This document shows, piece after piece, positions 54,606-63,232 of a stretch of 64,000 nucleotides of DNA. How positions within the stretch are numbered: the first letter of the stretch is position 1; each line of letters starts with the position of its first letter. Made by a program: the position numbers and the translations under genes. The notes beneath the pieces are model-generated. The model saw only the letters and a list, made by a program, of their open reading frames with translations, did not search any database and was not told the DNA's origin. The stretch comes from Oscillospiraceae bacterium (GTDB taxonomy: Bacteria > Bacillota > Clostridia > Oscillospirales > CAG-272), in assembly GCA_015063845.1 (NCBI GenBank), contig SVTJ01000001.1, forward strand, positions 124,001 to 188,000, in the 5' to 3' direction.

Positions 54606-55322
54606 TCAGACAATTCTTGGCAGAAAATCAAGAAAATCCGCCGAAATCATTCTAAAGGTAATGTTATCAAAGTTGAAGCTATCGGAATGAGCATAGCTTC
54701 CGTGGATATGTCCGAAATAGCACGTACTGATATCATACTTTTTTAATACGTCCAATATGGGTCGACAAACAAATTCGCCCCAAACGGGAGGGAAGTGAAG
54801 AAATGCTATTATCGGCTTTCCTGTTTGGCCGGAGAGATTTTGTGCCTCGGAAAGGGACATGTTTAAACGTATAGCCTCTCTATTTACTATCTTATCATAG
54901 TCAACATTTTCTTCCGCGTTTTGCATTGTTCTGTCCGTGAACCAGCCGCGCGAGCCCGCTATAATATAGCCTTCCGCCTGGGTCGCGTTATTGTTGAGGA
55001 TTTCGATGGTCGTTATATTATGTTCTTTAAAAAACGCTTGAAGCTTTGTGACGGTCGACCACCAAAAATCGTGATTTCCTTTAAGGATTATTTTTTTGCC
55101 TGGTAGGGCATTCAGCCACAAAAGATCACTTAATGCGTCCTCGGTCGTAAGCGCCCACGAAATATCGCCCGCTATGATGACGGTATCGTTTTCGCAAACT
55201 ACGCGTTTCCAGTTGTCAGAAAGCTTATTTATATAATTATTCCATCTTTTTCCAAAGACCTCCATTGATTTCTGACTGTTAGCAGTCGCCAAATGAAGGT
55301 CGGCTATGACAAAAACAGCCAT
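54606..55322 (-). CDS. Metallophosphoesterase
   Basis: A 238-residue calcineurin-like phosphoesterase. Metal ligands are clear: ADLHLA at the start, IIAGDISWA, LKGNHDFWW, a histidine in AFLHFPPV, and FGHIHGSYA at the end. The family includes phosphodiesterases and phosphatases; the substrate is not readable. It begins 73 bases from the divergent DUF1540 gene, behind AAGGATC. It is likely a monocistron. Confidence 0.88.
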   Translation of the reverse strand: MAVFVIADLHLATANSQKSMEVFGKRWNNYINKLSDNWKRVVCENDTVIIAGDISWALTTEDALSDLLWLNALPGKKIILKGNHDFWWSTVTKLQAFFKEHNITTIEILNNNATQAEGYIIAGSRGWFTDRTMQNAEENVDYDKIVNREAIRLNMSLSEAQNLSGQTGKPIIAFLHFPPVWGEFVCRPILDVLKKYDISTCYFGHIHGSYAHSDSFNFDNITFRMISADFLDFLPRIV

Positions 55323-55395
55323 GATCGATCCTTTCGTATAATTTATTGTATTTTAGAGCACAATACTAATATTCTTATCAAGGAGGTTTGAAAGA

Positions 55396-55581
55396 ATGAG
55401 CAATAAAAAATGCACAACAGATGCTTGCAACGTAAGCAAGGAGCACATCAAGGGCATCAAATGCGACGTTAAGAACTGCGTATATCACGATTGTGACACG
55501 TATTGTACAGCAGGTCAGATAGCCGTTGGAAACAGCATGGCAGCAAACGCCGCTTGTGACACTTTTAAGGAAAGAAAATAA
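55396..55581 (+). CDS. DUF1540 domain-containing small Cys-rich protein
   Basis: A 61-residue protein with six or more Cys in the DUF1540 arrangement: IKCDVKNCVYHDCDTYCTAGQI and a final C-D-T-F-K. The Cys and His positions suggest a small zinc-binding or disulfide fold; the family is common in spore-forming Clostridia and function is unknown. AAGGAGG precedes the ATG. It is the only plus-strand gene here and is closed by a terminator. Confidence 0.85.
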   Translation: MSNKKCTTDACNVSKEHIKGIKCDVKNCVYHDCDTYCTAGQIAVGNSMAANAACDTFKERK

Positions 55582-55595
55582 TCACTTTAAACACA

Positions 55596-55632
55596 GGGGT
55601 TGTCGCACAAGCGGCAACCCCGAGTGATTTTT
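55596..55632. terminator. Hairpin between converging genes
   Basis: An 11-bp stem GGGGTTGTCGC/GCGGCAACCCC (one G-T pair) with an ACAA loop. The tail is GAGTGATTTTT, so termination may be moderate. It separates the DUF1540 gene and thrC. Confidence 0.6.
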
Positions 55633-57109
55633 ACATAAACTTGTATACTTCCGTGAGCATCTCGTCTTTTTCGATAACAGTATCAAAATTGACTTTTCTG
55701 CTTGCAAGACCTCTGAGCGGATAGGAGATCTCGGTAGTGGTGAGAGCAGACAAGTCGTCAAGAGCACCTGTATCTGCGGACGCTGTCTTGTGAGCGATCG
55801 CTTCATAAACATCGGACGCAAACTTATAGGGGCTTGCGGTAGATGCTACTATCATCTTAGAGTTGTCGCCGCTGAGTGCAAGATACTGCTCAGCGCAGTT
55901 AAGCGCAACTGAGGTATGCGTGTCAGCAAGATATCCGTAATCGCGATAGAAGTGTTCAAGCGTTGCTCGTGTGCTATCCTCGTTGGCATAGAAGCCAACA
56001 AAGTTCTCGTCAATGACAGCCTTTACGTCGTCACTTACGGTATAAGCTCCGTTTTCATTGAGCTGCTTCATATATGCGGCTGTCTTTTCAGCACCTGCCG
56101 CAAAGAAGAGGAGGCGCTCAAGATTGCTGGATATAAGGATATCCATAGAGGGGGATATAGTAGTATGGAAATCTCTATTCTTATTGTACGTACCCGTAGC
56201 CAAGAAATCGGTAAGAACGTTATTGTCATTCGATGCGCAAATGAGCTTTCCAAGAGGAAGTCCCATGCACTTTGCAAGATACGCCGCAAATATATTACCG
56301 AAATTACCCGTTGGAACACATACGTTTACTTTCTCACCGTAGTTTATGTCTCCACGCGCGATCATATCACAGTATGCGGAAACATAATAGACTATCTGAG
56401 GAGCAAGTCTACCCCAGTTTATGGAGTTAGCGCTTGAAAGAATATAACCGTTCTTAAGAAGCTCTGCCTTTGCCTCTTCATCGGAGAATATCTTCTTAAC
56501 GCCGTTTTGAGCATCGTCAAAGTTGCCCTTGATAGCGCAGACGTTTACGTTCGTTCCTGTCTGTGTAGCCATCTGAAGCTTCTGTACCTTGCTTACACCA
56601 TCAACGGGATAAAATACCATTATTTTGACACCGTCAACGTCTTTGTAGCCTTCAAGAGCAGCTTTACCGGTGTCTCCCGAAGTTGCAACAAGAATAAGAG
56701 CAGTATTGTTTTCGCCTGTCTTAACAAGAGCTCTCGAGAGCAGACGAGGCATTATCTGGAGTGCCATATCCTTGAAAGCTGCGGTTGGACCGTGCCAAAG
56801 CTCAAGCGAATAAATAGTGTCGGTGACTTTAGCAAGAGGAGCCGCACCACCGGGGAAAGAGCTTTCGCAATAAGCTTCCTTGCAATCCGCTAAAAGCTCG
56901 TCGTATGTATAGTCGGTAAGAAACTTTGAAAGAACAGTAGCGGCTCTTTCGGGATATGTCATACCGCAAAGCTTCTCAACATCTTCCTTTGTGAGTGTAG
57001 GAAGACTTTCGGGCACGAAAAGTCCGCCGTCTGCGGCAAGTCCTTTTTTGATAACTACTGCCGAATCAAAACTATTCTTTTTTTGATCTCTTGTGCTGTA
57101 ATACTTCAT
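55631..57109 (-). CDS. thrC: Threonine synthase
   Basis: A 492-residue PLP enzyme that makes threonine from O-phosphohomoserine. Visible: MKYYSTRDQ at the start, PLP lysine in GPTAAFKDMALQ, ATSGDTGKAALEG (phosphate loop), and SSANSINWGRLAPQ. The long length and the N-terminal segment are of the class with homology to yeast Thr4. I took the ATG at 57109, after AAAGGATA, over one at 57160. It is the last gene of the apgM-to-thrC operon, an unusual partner for rnhB-yraN. Confidence 0.93.
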   Translation of the reverse strand: MKYYSTRDQKKNSFDSAVVIKKGLAADGGLFVPESLPTLTKEDVEKLCGMTYPERAATVLSKFLTDYTYDELLADCKEAYCESSFPGGAAPLAKVTDTIYSLELWHGPTAAFKDMALQIMPRLLSRALVKTGENNTALILVATSGDTGKAALEGYKDVDGVKIMVFYPVDGVSKVQKLQMATQTGTNVNVCAIKGNFDDAQNGVKKIFSDEEAKAELLKNGYILSSANSINWGRLAPQIVYYVSAYCDMIARGDINYGEKVNVCVPTGNFGNIFAAYLAKCMGLPLGKLICASNDNNVLTDFLATGTYNKNRDFHTTISPSMDILISSNLERLLFFAAGAEKTAAYMKQLNENGAYTVSDDVKAVIDENFVGFYANEDSTRATLEHFYRDYGYLADTHTSVALNCAEQYLALSGDNSKMIVASTASPYKFASDVYEAIAHKTASADTGALDDLSALTTTEISYPLRGLASRKVNFDTVIEKDEMLTEVYKFM

Positions 57110-57156
57110 TTGAGTATCCTTTCTTTTGTGTTTTGCTAATATATTAGCCTTTCGGA

Positions 57157-57540
57157 TCAAGCTCCAAAGGCATTTGTGATATGGTTGATCTCAAGTATGC
57201 TGTTATCGTCCTTGTTTAAATGTACCTCAATAACGTCAAATCTTGGCTGTAAGGTACGATATTTTCCGCTCCTTAGGTATGCGCGGGCAGCATCGAGTGT
57301 GCGTTGTTGTTTTGCTTTTGTAACTGCGGATGCGGGTGTTCCGTATTTATATGACATGTTTTCGTCAGTACTGCGTGTTTTGACCTCGACGAAAACTATA
57401 TATTCTTTGTCTTTTGCAATGATATCGATCTCGTTATGTGAAAAATGCGCATTGCTTGCAACAAGCTTATATCCGTTCTTTTTCAAATACTTAGAGGCAG
57501 CCCGTTCTCCAAGTCTACCTATGTCAACTGTTTTCATCAT
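57157..57540 (-). CDS. YraN/UPF0102 family protein
   Basis: A 127-residue predicted endonuclease-like protein: IGRLGERAASKYLKKNGY, then HNEIDIIAKDKEYIVFVEVKTRS, which holds the PD-(D/E)xK-type catalytic pattern (Asp, Glu, Lys). The substrate is unknown. It overlaps rnhB by 17 bases and precedes thrC by 47; it is conserved next to rnhB in many bacteria. Confidence 0.9.
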   Translation of the reverse strand: MMKTVDIGRLGERAASKYLKKNGYKLVASNAHFSHNEIDIIAKDKEYIVFVEVKTRSTDENMSYKYGTPASAVTKAKQQRTLDAARAYLRSGKYRTLQPRFDVIEVHLNKDDNSILEINHITNAFGA

Positions 57541-58135
57541 TGTTTAAAAAACGGATGAACTTAGTGCGGTAAATAGGAGCAGGACCGTATTTGCGCAAAG
57601 CTTCCATATGGTCTTTTGTTCCGTAGCCCTTGTGCTTGGCAATACCGTACATTGGATATTGTGCGTCAAGCTCAACACAAAGTCTGTCTCTTGTAACCTT
57701 TGCGAGAATAGATGCTGCGGCAATTGACGGTGATATCGCGTCACCGTGAACAACCGGGGAAGCAGGAACGGGGAAGTCACGCGCAATGTTACCGTCGATC
57801 AAAGCGAAATCGGGTTTTACCGAAAGAGTGTTTATGGCTTCTTTCATCGCGTCCATAGTCGCTTGCAAGATATTCGTATCGTTAATTTGCTCGACCGTGC
57901 CGTAACAAATAGAATAAGCGATAGCCTCTTTGCAAATAACGTCATACAAAGCTTCTCTCTTTTTTTCTGTAAGCTTTTTTGAGTCGTTAAGCCCTTCTAT
58001 ATATAGACCGCAGGGAAGTATGACAGCCGCAGTTACGACAGGTCCGCAAAGCGGACCTCGACCTGCCTCGTCAACACCGCAAACATATGTGTAACCTTTG
58101 TCGATTAGGTCTTTTTCGAGAGTGTATTCGAGCAT
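57524..58135 (-). CDS. rnhB: Ribonuclease HII
   Basis: A 203-residue enzyme that removes ribonucleotides and RNA primers from DNA. Visible: GVDEAGRGPLCGPVVTAAVI with the catalytic Asp/Glu, a second Asp in DFALIDGN, and DAISPSIAAASILAKVTRD. It lies 3 bases after rbgA and overlaps yraN by 17, as in related genomes. Confidence 0.96.
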   Translation of the reverse strand: MLEYTLEKDLIDKGYTYVCGVDEAGRGPLCGPVVTAAVILPCGLYIEGLNDSKKLTEKKREALYDVICKEAIAYSICYGTVEQINDTNILQATMDAMKEAINTLSVKPDFALIDGNIARDFPVPASPVVHGDAISPSIAAASILAKVTRDRLCVELDAQYPMYGIAKHKGYGTKDHMEALRKYGPAPIYRTKFIRFLNNDENS

Positions 58136-58138
58136 ATT

Positions 58139-59008
58139 CTACCTCGTAGGAGCATCAAGAGATATTCGACCTATCTTTGCTGCTCTGTATTCGTCTATCA
58201 GCATATTCGCAGTGCGCTCGGTGTCGATCTCACCGCCCGAGATAAGGTGTCCGCGCTTTTTGCCGATGAGGCGGAGAAGATCATAGTTATTAACTTCGTC
58301 GATAGATGGAACTTCTCCGAGCTTATATCTTGTTGCAAGGAGGTCGGGATACATCTGACGAAGTCTTCCGCATAAAGCCGAAGCAATAGCCTCTATATCG
58401 AGAACGTCGTCCTTGATTGCTCCCGTAATAGCGAGATTTTCGCCAACGGCAGCATCTTCGAATTTAGGCCAAAGTACACCCGGCATATCAAGAAGCTGTA
58501 TTCCGATATTTGTAGTGACCCACTGTTTATCAAGCGTAACTCCGGGACGGTTTTCTACCTTTGCTTTCTTGGTTCCGCAGAGCTTGTTTATAAGTGAGGA
58601 TTTTCCAACGTTTGGTATACCCACGACCATGACCTTGATAGCTCTGCCCATCATGCCTTTTTCCTCGTATCGAGCTACCTTGTCGTGGCAAAGCTCTTTA
58701 AGCGCTGGTGCTATACTTGAAATACCCTGACCGCTGATGCAGTCTGTCTCTATACAAACTGTGTTTTGATTGGTATATTTTTTTGCCCAATACTCGGTAA
58801 TGCTTTTATCTGCGAGAGAAGACTTATTCAAAAGGATGATAGTAGGCTTATCAGCGCATATTCTTGATATTTCCGGATTTCTTGAGCTGTACGGAATACG
58901 TGCATCAAGTATTTCGATCACAGCATCCACGCTTTTCAAATTTTCGGTTATAAGGCGTCTGGTTTTTGCCATATGCCCTGGGAACCATTGTATTGTTTGC
59001 GAGGGCAT
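58139..59008 (-). CDS. rbgA: Ribosome biogenesis GTPase YlqF/RbgA
   Basis: A 289-residue circularly permuted GTPase for 50S assembly. The permuted order is plain: the G4-like NKSSLAD comes before G1 (GIPNVGKSSLINKL) and G3 (DMPGVL). The N-terminus is WFPGHMAK, typical of the family. GGAGG precedes the ATG. It lies 21 bases after lepB. Confidence 0.95.
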   Translation of the reverse strand: MPSQTIQWFPGHMAKTRRLITENLKSVDAVIEILDARIPYSSRNPEISRICADKPTIILLNKSSLADKSITEYWAKKYTNQNTVCIETDCISGQGISSIAPALKELCHDKVARYEEKGMMGRAIKVMVVGIPNVGKSSLINKLCGTKKAKVENRPGVTLDKQWVTTNIGIQLLDMPGVLWPKFEDAAVGENLAITGAIKDDVLDIEAIASALCGRLRQMYPDLLATRYKLGEVPSIDEVNNYDLLRLIGKKRGHLISGGEIDTERTANMLIDEYRAAKIGRISLDAPTR

Positions 59009-59029
59009 AACACGCCTCCTTAACTTGAT

Positions 59030-59677
59030 TTATTTGACTGCTCCAAATTTTGAGAACGGAGATATGCGGAACAGTACCTTGCCGAGGATCCTATCCTCGT
59101 CAACGTATCCGACGTTGGTGGTGTCGGTGCTGTCCATTGAATTATTTCTGTTATCACCAAGCACGAACACAGTGCCTTCGGGAACAACAAAAGTGTGGAC
59201 ACCGCCGTTTTTATGGGCAAGGATATGAACCTTGTGTTCTTGAAAATGAACGTATGGCTCATCAAGCGTAAAGGTGTTGCCGTCCTTATCAGTAACTGTA
59301 ACTTCCCATGTGTTTACATTTACCGTGACAGTATCTCCGCCGACACCGATAACTCGTTTAACAAGAGGCATATTAACTCTGCCGGTCTGGTGAAAAACGA
59401 TTATATCACCACGCTTTGGCGTGTAAGCAAAATCGGAGATTATCAATGTTTCCTTATCAAGCAATGTATTGTTCATAGAGTCTCCGTCGACGTTACAAGT
59501 TCTGAATACGAACGAGAACAAAAGTATTACCGCACAAACGGCAATGACGAACAGCTCCACGTAGTCGATAAACTCGGAAAATCTCTTCTTTGGCGGCTCT
59601 GAAACAGTCGGTGTCTGCGTGTCCGAGTTGTTCTCAGGTGTTGTATCTAATATTTCATTTTCATTAAACTCAGACAT
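59030..59677 (-). CDS. lepB: Signal peptidase I
   Basis: A 215-residue membrane protease that cleaves signal peptides of exported proteins. It has an acidic Pro/Thr-rich cytosolic N-terminus, one membrane helix (about 37-61), the catalytic Ser in DGDSMNNTL, the catalytic Lys in PLVKRVIGVGGD and the motif VFVLGDNRNNSMDS. It lies 21 bases after apgM and 21 before rbgA. Confidence 0.95.
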   Translation of the reverse strand: MSEFNENEILDTTPENNSDTQTPTVSEPPKKRFSEFIDYVELFVIAVCAVILLFSFVFRTCNVDGDSMNNTLLDKETLIISDFAYTPKRGDIIVFHQTGRVNMPLVKRVIGVGGDTVTVNVNTWEVTVTDKDGNTFTLDEPYVHFQEHKVHILAHKNGGVHTFVVPEGTVFVLGDNRNNSMDSTDTTNVGYVDEDRILGKVLFRISPFSKFGAVK

Positions 59678-59698
59678 TGTTTTACCTCTTAACCGTGA

Positions 59699-60913
59699 TT
59701 ATTTTTGTGTGAGGATATCCATCAAGGTATATCCGTTAGCGACATAGTATCCCATAGCTGCCGCACTGCTCTCGTCAAAGGTAGAGCAGCCTTTCTCGTC
59801 TTTTTCGGAAGAATAGATGAAGAAGGGAACAGGGTCTATCGTGTGCGTTCTCTTGCAAACGGGAGTGGGGTGGTCGGGAAGGACCATGATCTTAAAAGGC
59901 TCACCCGAGTTCTTAAGATACTCATAAACGGGAGCGAGTATCTTTTTATCGATAAGCTCAATGGATTTTACCTTGTTGTCGGTTTCAGCGCGGTGTCCGC
60001 ACTCATCGGGTCCTTCTACGTGAACATATACAAGCTCAGTGCCATTCTTGAAAGCATCAATAGCAGCATTCGCTTTTCCATCGTAATTGGTATGAACATT
60101 ACCCGTAGCACCTTCAACGTCGATGGACTTCATCTCAGCGCAAAGTCCGATACCTTTTATGAGGTCGACTGCTGAGATGACAGCAGCGTCAAGTCCCCAC
60201 TTTTGCTTAAAGGAGGGAAGCTGAGGCTTTTTGCCTGGGCTCCACAGCCATGCGGAGTTTGCGGGCTTAAGTCCACGAGCCTTTCTCGCTACGTTTACGG
60301 GGTGATCCTTGAGAATGTCATAAGATTTTTTCATAAGCTCAAGGAACTCTGCGCCGCCGTCCTCGACACGTGGGAGATAGTCACCTATGCGTTTGCCGAG
60401 AATGTCGTGGGGGCGCATAAAGTTATATTTGTCGTCGCTGTTCTTCCAAATGAGACAATGACGGTAGCTAACACCCGTATAGAACTTTCTCATATCGTTT
60501 CCAAGCTCTTTTTCGAGCGTTTTTATAAGCTCGTCAGCCTCGGCGGTAGATATCTCGTCTGCGCTATGGTCGATTATAATTCTGTCTTCATATGTATCTT
60601 GTTCCTCGGTAAGCGTTACGACGTTGCATCTATATGCAGTCTCATCAGGCTGCATCTGTATACCCATACTAACAGCTTCAAGAGGAGAGCGTCCCTTAGA
60701 ATATATCTTAGGGTCAAATGAGAGTATCGCCATATTTGCGGTGTCGCTTTCGGGGACCATTCCGTCGGGAACGTTGGAAACCGTGCCAACAAGGGATCTC
60801 GAAGCGAGCATATCCATTGTGGGTTTATCTGCTTTTTGCATTGGTGTGAGATCGCCAAGCTCTGCTATAGGTGTGTCTGCCATTCCGTCAGGTATAAGGA
60901 TAAAGTATTTCAT
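59699..60913 (-). CDS. Cofactor-independent phosphoglycerate mutase, archaeal ApgM type
   Basis: A 404-residue alkaline-phosphatase-superfamily mutase. The start KYFILIPDGMADTPIAELGDLTPMQKADKPTMD and the nucleophile segment PESDTANMAILSFDP are typical, as is HVEGPDECGHRAETDNKV with metal ligands near the C-terminal third. It would interconvert 3- and 2-phosphoglycerate in glycolysis. First gene of the six-gene operon with lepB. Confidence 0.92.
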   Translation of the reverse strand: MKYFILIPDGMADTPIAELGDLTPMQKADKPTMDMLASRSLVGTVSNVPDGMVPESDTANMAILSFDPKIYSKGRSPLEAVSMGIQMQPDETAYRCNVVTLTEEQDTYEDRIIIDHSADEISTAEADELIKTLEKELGNDMRKFYTGVSYRHCLIWKNSDDKYNFMRPHDILGKRIGDYLPRVEDGGAEFLELMKKSYDILKDHPVNVARKARGLKPANSAWLWSPGKKPQLPSFKQKWGLDAAVISAVDLIKGIGLCAEMKSIDVEGATGNVHTNYDGKANAAIDAFKNGTELVYVHVEGPDECGHRAETDNKVKSIELIDKKILAPVYEYLKNSGEPFKIMVLPDHPTPVCKRTHTIDPVPFFIYSSEKDEKGCSTFDESSAAAMGYYVANGYTLMDILTQK

Positions 60914-60945
60914 AGAATCAACCTCAAAAAAATAAAATATAATTA

Positions 60946-60974
60946 ATTATATCACAAATACCTTGATTTTACAA
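60946..60974 (-). promoter_or_regulatory. Promoter of the apgM-lepB-rbgA-rnhB-yraN-thrC operon
   Basis: On the minus strand TTGTAA (60969-60974), a 17-base spacer and TATAAT (60946-60951), 32 bases before the ATG. Confidence 0.6.
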
Positions 60975-61025
60975 TGAATTTCTCAATTATTTAATAAAAA
61001 TTTAAATAAATATAACTATTAATTC

Positions 61026-61054
61026 TTGAAAAATACTGTCGATTGTGTTAAGAT
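61026..61054 (+). promoter_or_regulatory. Sigma-A-like promoter
   Basis: TTGAAA at 61026-61031, 17 bases, TAAGAT at 61049-61054, serving the gene at 61085. Confidence 0.55.
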
Positions 61055-61084
61055 ATAAGTACAAAGTACCGAAGAGGTGTTCAT

Positions 61085-61732
61085 ATGGATAAAAAAGCTC
61101 AAAAATCAGAGATGAATAAAGCAAAAAAACGCTTACTGATAGCAATAGGCGTCATATTTTCATTGCTGATATTGCTTGCTGTGGCTTCTGCTTTGATAGA
61201 TCTTTACGAAAACAATAAAGCGTCCGAGAGTGAAGAGATCGACTTCGATTTTTACGAAGCAAACTATGAAGAGGACATATTTCTGAACGAGGAATACAAC
61301 AAGAAAATTTCCGGTGGATTTATCTCTTACGAAAAAGAAGACGTAACCGTAGGAATTAATAGGGACAATGCTTACGCGCAAGGAGAAGAAGTCGACTTCA
61401 TCGTGGAAATGCTTTACGATATAATTTATGGTGACAATGTAGCATACAATCAGCGATTCAGCACTGAGTATTACAAAAACAATGCACCGAAGGATAAATT
61501 CACGATGCAGATGCTCTATGACGTGAAGATCTCTCATGTCTCCAGCGAAGTGGTGAATACAGAAGCAGGGAATTATACAAAATCTGTCTATACTGTGGAA
61601 TATAGGATATATAGGAATAACGGTACGTTTAGGCGCGACATCGGAAATGGCGCACGCATTCAGTATATAACGGTGACCAATCGTACGGGAGAAATTCTGA
61701 TAGACGAGCTCGTAACACCTACCTACAAATAA
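61085..61732 (+). CDS. Membrane-anchored extracytoplasmic protein of unknown function
   Basis: A 215-residue protein with a Lys-rich start, one membrane helix (about residues 18-38) and a mostly acidic extracellular part. From about residue 100 there is an alpha+beta domain with AYNQRFSTEYYKNN, VVNTEAGNYTKSVYTVEYRIYRNNGTFR and a final strand with RTGEILIDELV, a pattern reminiscent of NTF2-like or small cystatin-like domains. I do not recognise the family. Its own promoter and terminator mark a monocistron. Confidence 0.6.
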   Translation: MDKKAQKSEMNKAKKRLLIAIGVIFSLLILLAVASALIDLYENNKASESEEIDFDFYEANYEEDIFLNEEYNKKISGGFISYEKEDVTVGINRDNAYAQGEEVDFIVEMLYDIIYGDNVAYNQRFSTEYYKNNAPKDKFTMQMLYDVKISHVSSEVVNTEAGNYTKSVYTVEYRIYRNNGTFRRDIGNGARIQYITVTNRTGEILIDELVTPTYK

Positions 61733-61736
61733 AAAC

Positions 61737-61768
61737 CAAGACCGCGCAAAGCAAATTGCGCGGCCTTG
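61737..61768. terminator. Bidirectional terminator
   Basis: A GC-rich stem of about 12 bp (CAAGACCGCGCAA with TTGCGCGGCCTTG, one mismatch-like G-T pair) between the converging genes ending at 61732 and 61783. Flanking A tracts suit minus-strand termination best. Confidence 0.65.
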
Positions 61769-61782
61769 AAATTATAGTGTTT

Positions 61783-62217
61783 TTACTGGAGCTGATCAAC
61801 GATACCATGTACCCAGTTAAGGATATCGGTCTTTTCATCATCGTTGAGCTTTCCGCCGAGGAAAGGAAGTCCACCGATCTTGATAAACTTAACGTCACCG
61901 ACAAGGTTTGTTCCTGCAGACTTAACAGTCTCAATAAGCTTGTCAGCCATCTTCTGATCACCGTCAACAAGAAGAGCTACGTTCTGTGCCTTCTTCTTAT
62001 CAAGCTCGAAGCAGAAACGGCGAAGAATATCGTCGGGATCGCCCTTACCGGAAACAGCGAGTATAACAAGACGCTCGTTCTGGCAGGAGTAGGCAGGCGG
62101 AATAATGTCGATAGCGTTCGCATTCTGCGCAAGGTCGAATTCAACCTTTACAGCTTCAGCAATGCTTTTCATTTTTGCCTTACCGGAGTAGTAAAGAAAT
62201 CTCATTTTGAGTGCCAT
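61783..62217 (-). CDS. Conserved hypothetical protein, possible Rossmann/flavodoxin-like fold
   Basis: A 144-residue cytosolic protein with alternating strands and helices: MRFLYYSGKAKMKSIAEAV, RLVILAVSGKGDPDDILRRF, NVALLVDGDQKMADKLIETVKSAG, and a Gly-rich segment FIKIGGLPFLGGKLND. The pattern suggests a small flavodoxin-like fold, but the FMN loop T-x-T-x-x-T is missing, so flavin binding is doubtful. GGAGG precedes the ATG, and a TATAAT lies upstream at about 62252-62257 on the minus strand. Unassigned. Confidence 0.55.
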   Translation of the reverse strand: MALKMRFLYYSGKAKMKSIAEAVKVEFDLAQNANAIDIIPPAYSCQNERLVILAVSGKGDPDDILRRFCFELDKKKAQNVALLVDGDQKMADKLIETVKSAGTNLVGDVKFIKIGGLPFLGGKLNDDEKTDILNWVHGIVDQLQ

Positions 62218-62542
62218 AAGTAAATTCCTCCAAAGATCATTATTATGACTACATTATAGCACATAATGCGATCAAAATAAATAAACATTTTGTAAATCTT
62301 TGCAATGTAATCAAATCAATTTAACCGCTTTGAGGGAATACCTTCGGGGGAACAAGGATAACGACCATATTGGTGACTGTATTTTAACAGAGATAAAATT
62401 ATACAAAATGCAAATTTTGTATAATTTAGGGAAGCGGAATTTGAGGGGTTTTAAAGTATCAGGTGGAATGATGTATTTGGAATACCCTGATATGAGCTTG
62501 ATCGTGCTATATTTATGATGTTTGATAAGGAGTATTTGCCCT
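62218..62542. other. Non-coding gap of 325 bases
   Basis: Holds the minus-strand -10 for the gene at 61783 (near 62252-62257), a perfect 14-bp A/T-rich hairpin (62396-62427) and an inverted pair TATCAGG/CCTGATA (62457-62463 and 62486-62492). A 72-codon open frame at 62300-62518 has no ribosome site and is not convincing. No clear plus-strand promoter is visible for the gene at 62543. Confidence 0.5.
62396..62427. repeat. Perfect A/T-rich hairpin with a GCAA loop
   Basis: Arms AAATTATACAAAAT (62396-62409) and its complement (62414-62427) around GCAA, a GNRA-type tetraloop. There is no T tract after it, so it does not look like an ordinary terminator. Confidence 0.6.
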
Positions 62543-63232
62543 GTGAGTTTCTTGGATTTTAACTCTTTGATAATCAGCAATAACGATACCGATAGATCTT
62601 CGCTATCTAATACGCTTACATATTTTAAGGACCTTGGTATTCGTAGATTTATAGTTACCTGTGGTGTTGATCCTGCTATCGATACTTATTCAAGTATGCT
62701 ATCCGATATTCGTGCTCTGCGTGCTGCTGCAATGGATGCGCGTCCACGCGCTGTGTCACTATTGGTCGTACCGTGCGTTCATTTGTCTTGTGGAGTCCTT
62801 AGAAACCCTATATTAAAGAAGCTGTCATATAATGGTACGCACATATTTGTTCAAGCACCTTTGTTTGTCGATGACAAGTGGCTTCCGTCCGATATCAATT
62901 ATCTTTTGTATAAACAAAATCTCAAGCCTATATTTGTTTCCTTCGAGCGTAATCTTTTGACATCCGATTATGAGTTTGGCAATAAATTATACAAAACTCA
63001 AAGCTCGCGGTTTTGTCTTGACCTGAATTTTTTGACGGGTGCCGATGGAAGACGCCGTGTCGAACAAGCGATATTCAGAAACATTCCCGTTATACCTTGT
63101 GTTTCGGGTCGATTTGAAAACTACGAATCTCAGATTCGTCGGTTTGAGATACTTAAGACAAGACTTGGAGCATCCAATTATTACCGTCTCTCCAGGACGC
63201 TCAACGATAACGGCAAAGCATTGTTTACTTGA
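62543..63232 (+). CDS. PHP/CpsB-like protein that lacks the metal ligands
   Basis: A 229-residue protein whose layout follows CpsB/YwqE-type PHP phosphatases: an N-terminal SFLDFN where DxHxH is expected, then LKDLGI-like helices, GTHIFVQAPL, KPIFVSFERN where HPERY is expected, DLNFLTG where QINAGSL is expected, and PCVSGRFEN where SDAHN is expected. Every metal-binding His has been replaced. I chose GTG 62543, with AAGGAG 10 bases upstream, over a TTG at 62522. It overlaps spoIIID (opposite strand) by 8 bases at the 3' end. The homology is inferred from spacing and not proven; a non-enzymatic role is likely. Confidence 0.5.
   Translation: MSFLDFNSLIISNNDTDRSSLSNTLTYFKDLGIRRFIVTCGVDPAIDTYSSMLSDIRALRAAAMDARPRAVSLLVVPCVHLSCGVLRNPILKKLSYNGTHIFVQAPLFVDDKWLPSDINYLLYKQNLKPIFVSFERNLLTSDYEFGNKLYKTQSSRFCLDLNFLTGADGRRRVEQAIFRNIPVIPCVSGRFENYESQIRRFEILKTRLGASNYYRLSRTLNDNGKALFT

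Noticed and set aside
62300-62518. A 72-codon open frame in the 325-base gap
   Set aside because: No ribosome site, and it runs through the AT hairpin. Composition does not resemble the neighbouring genes.
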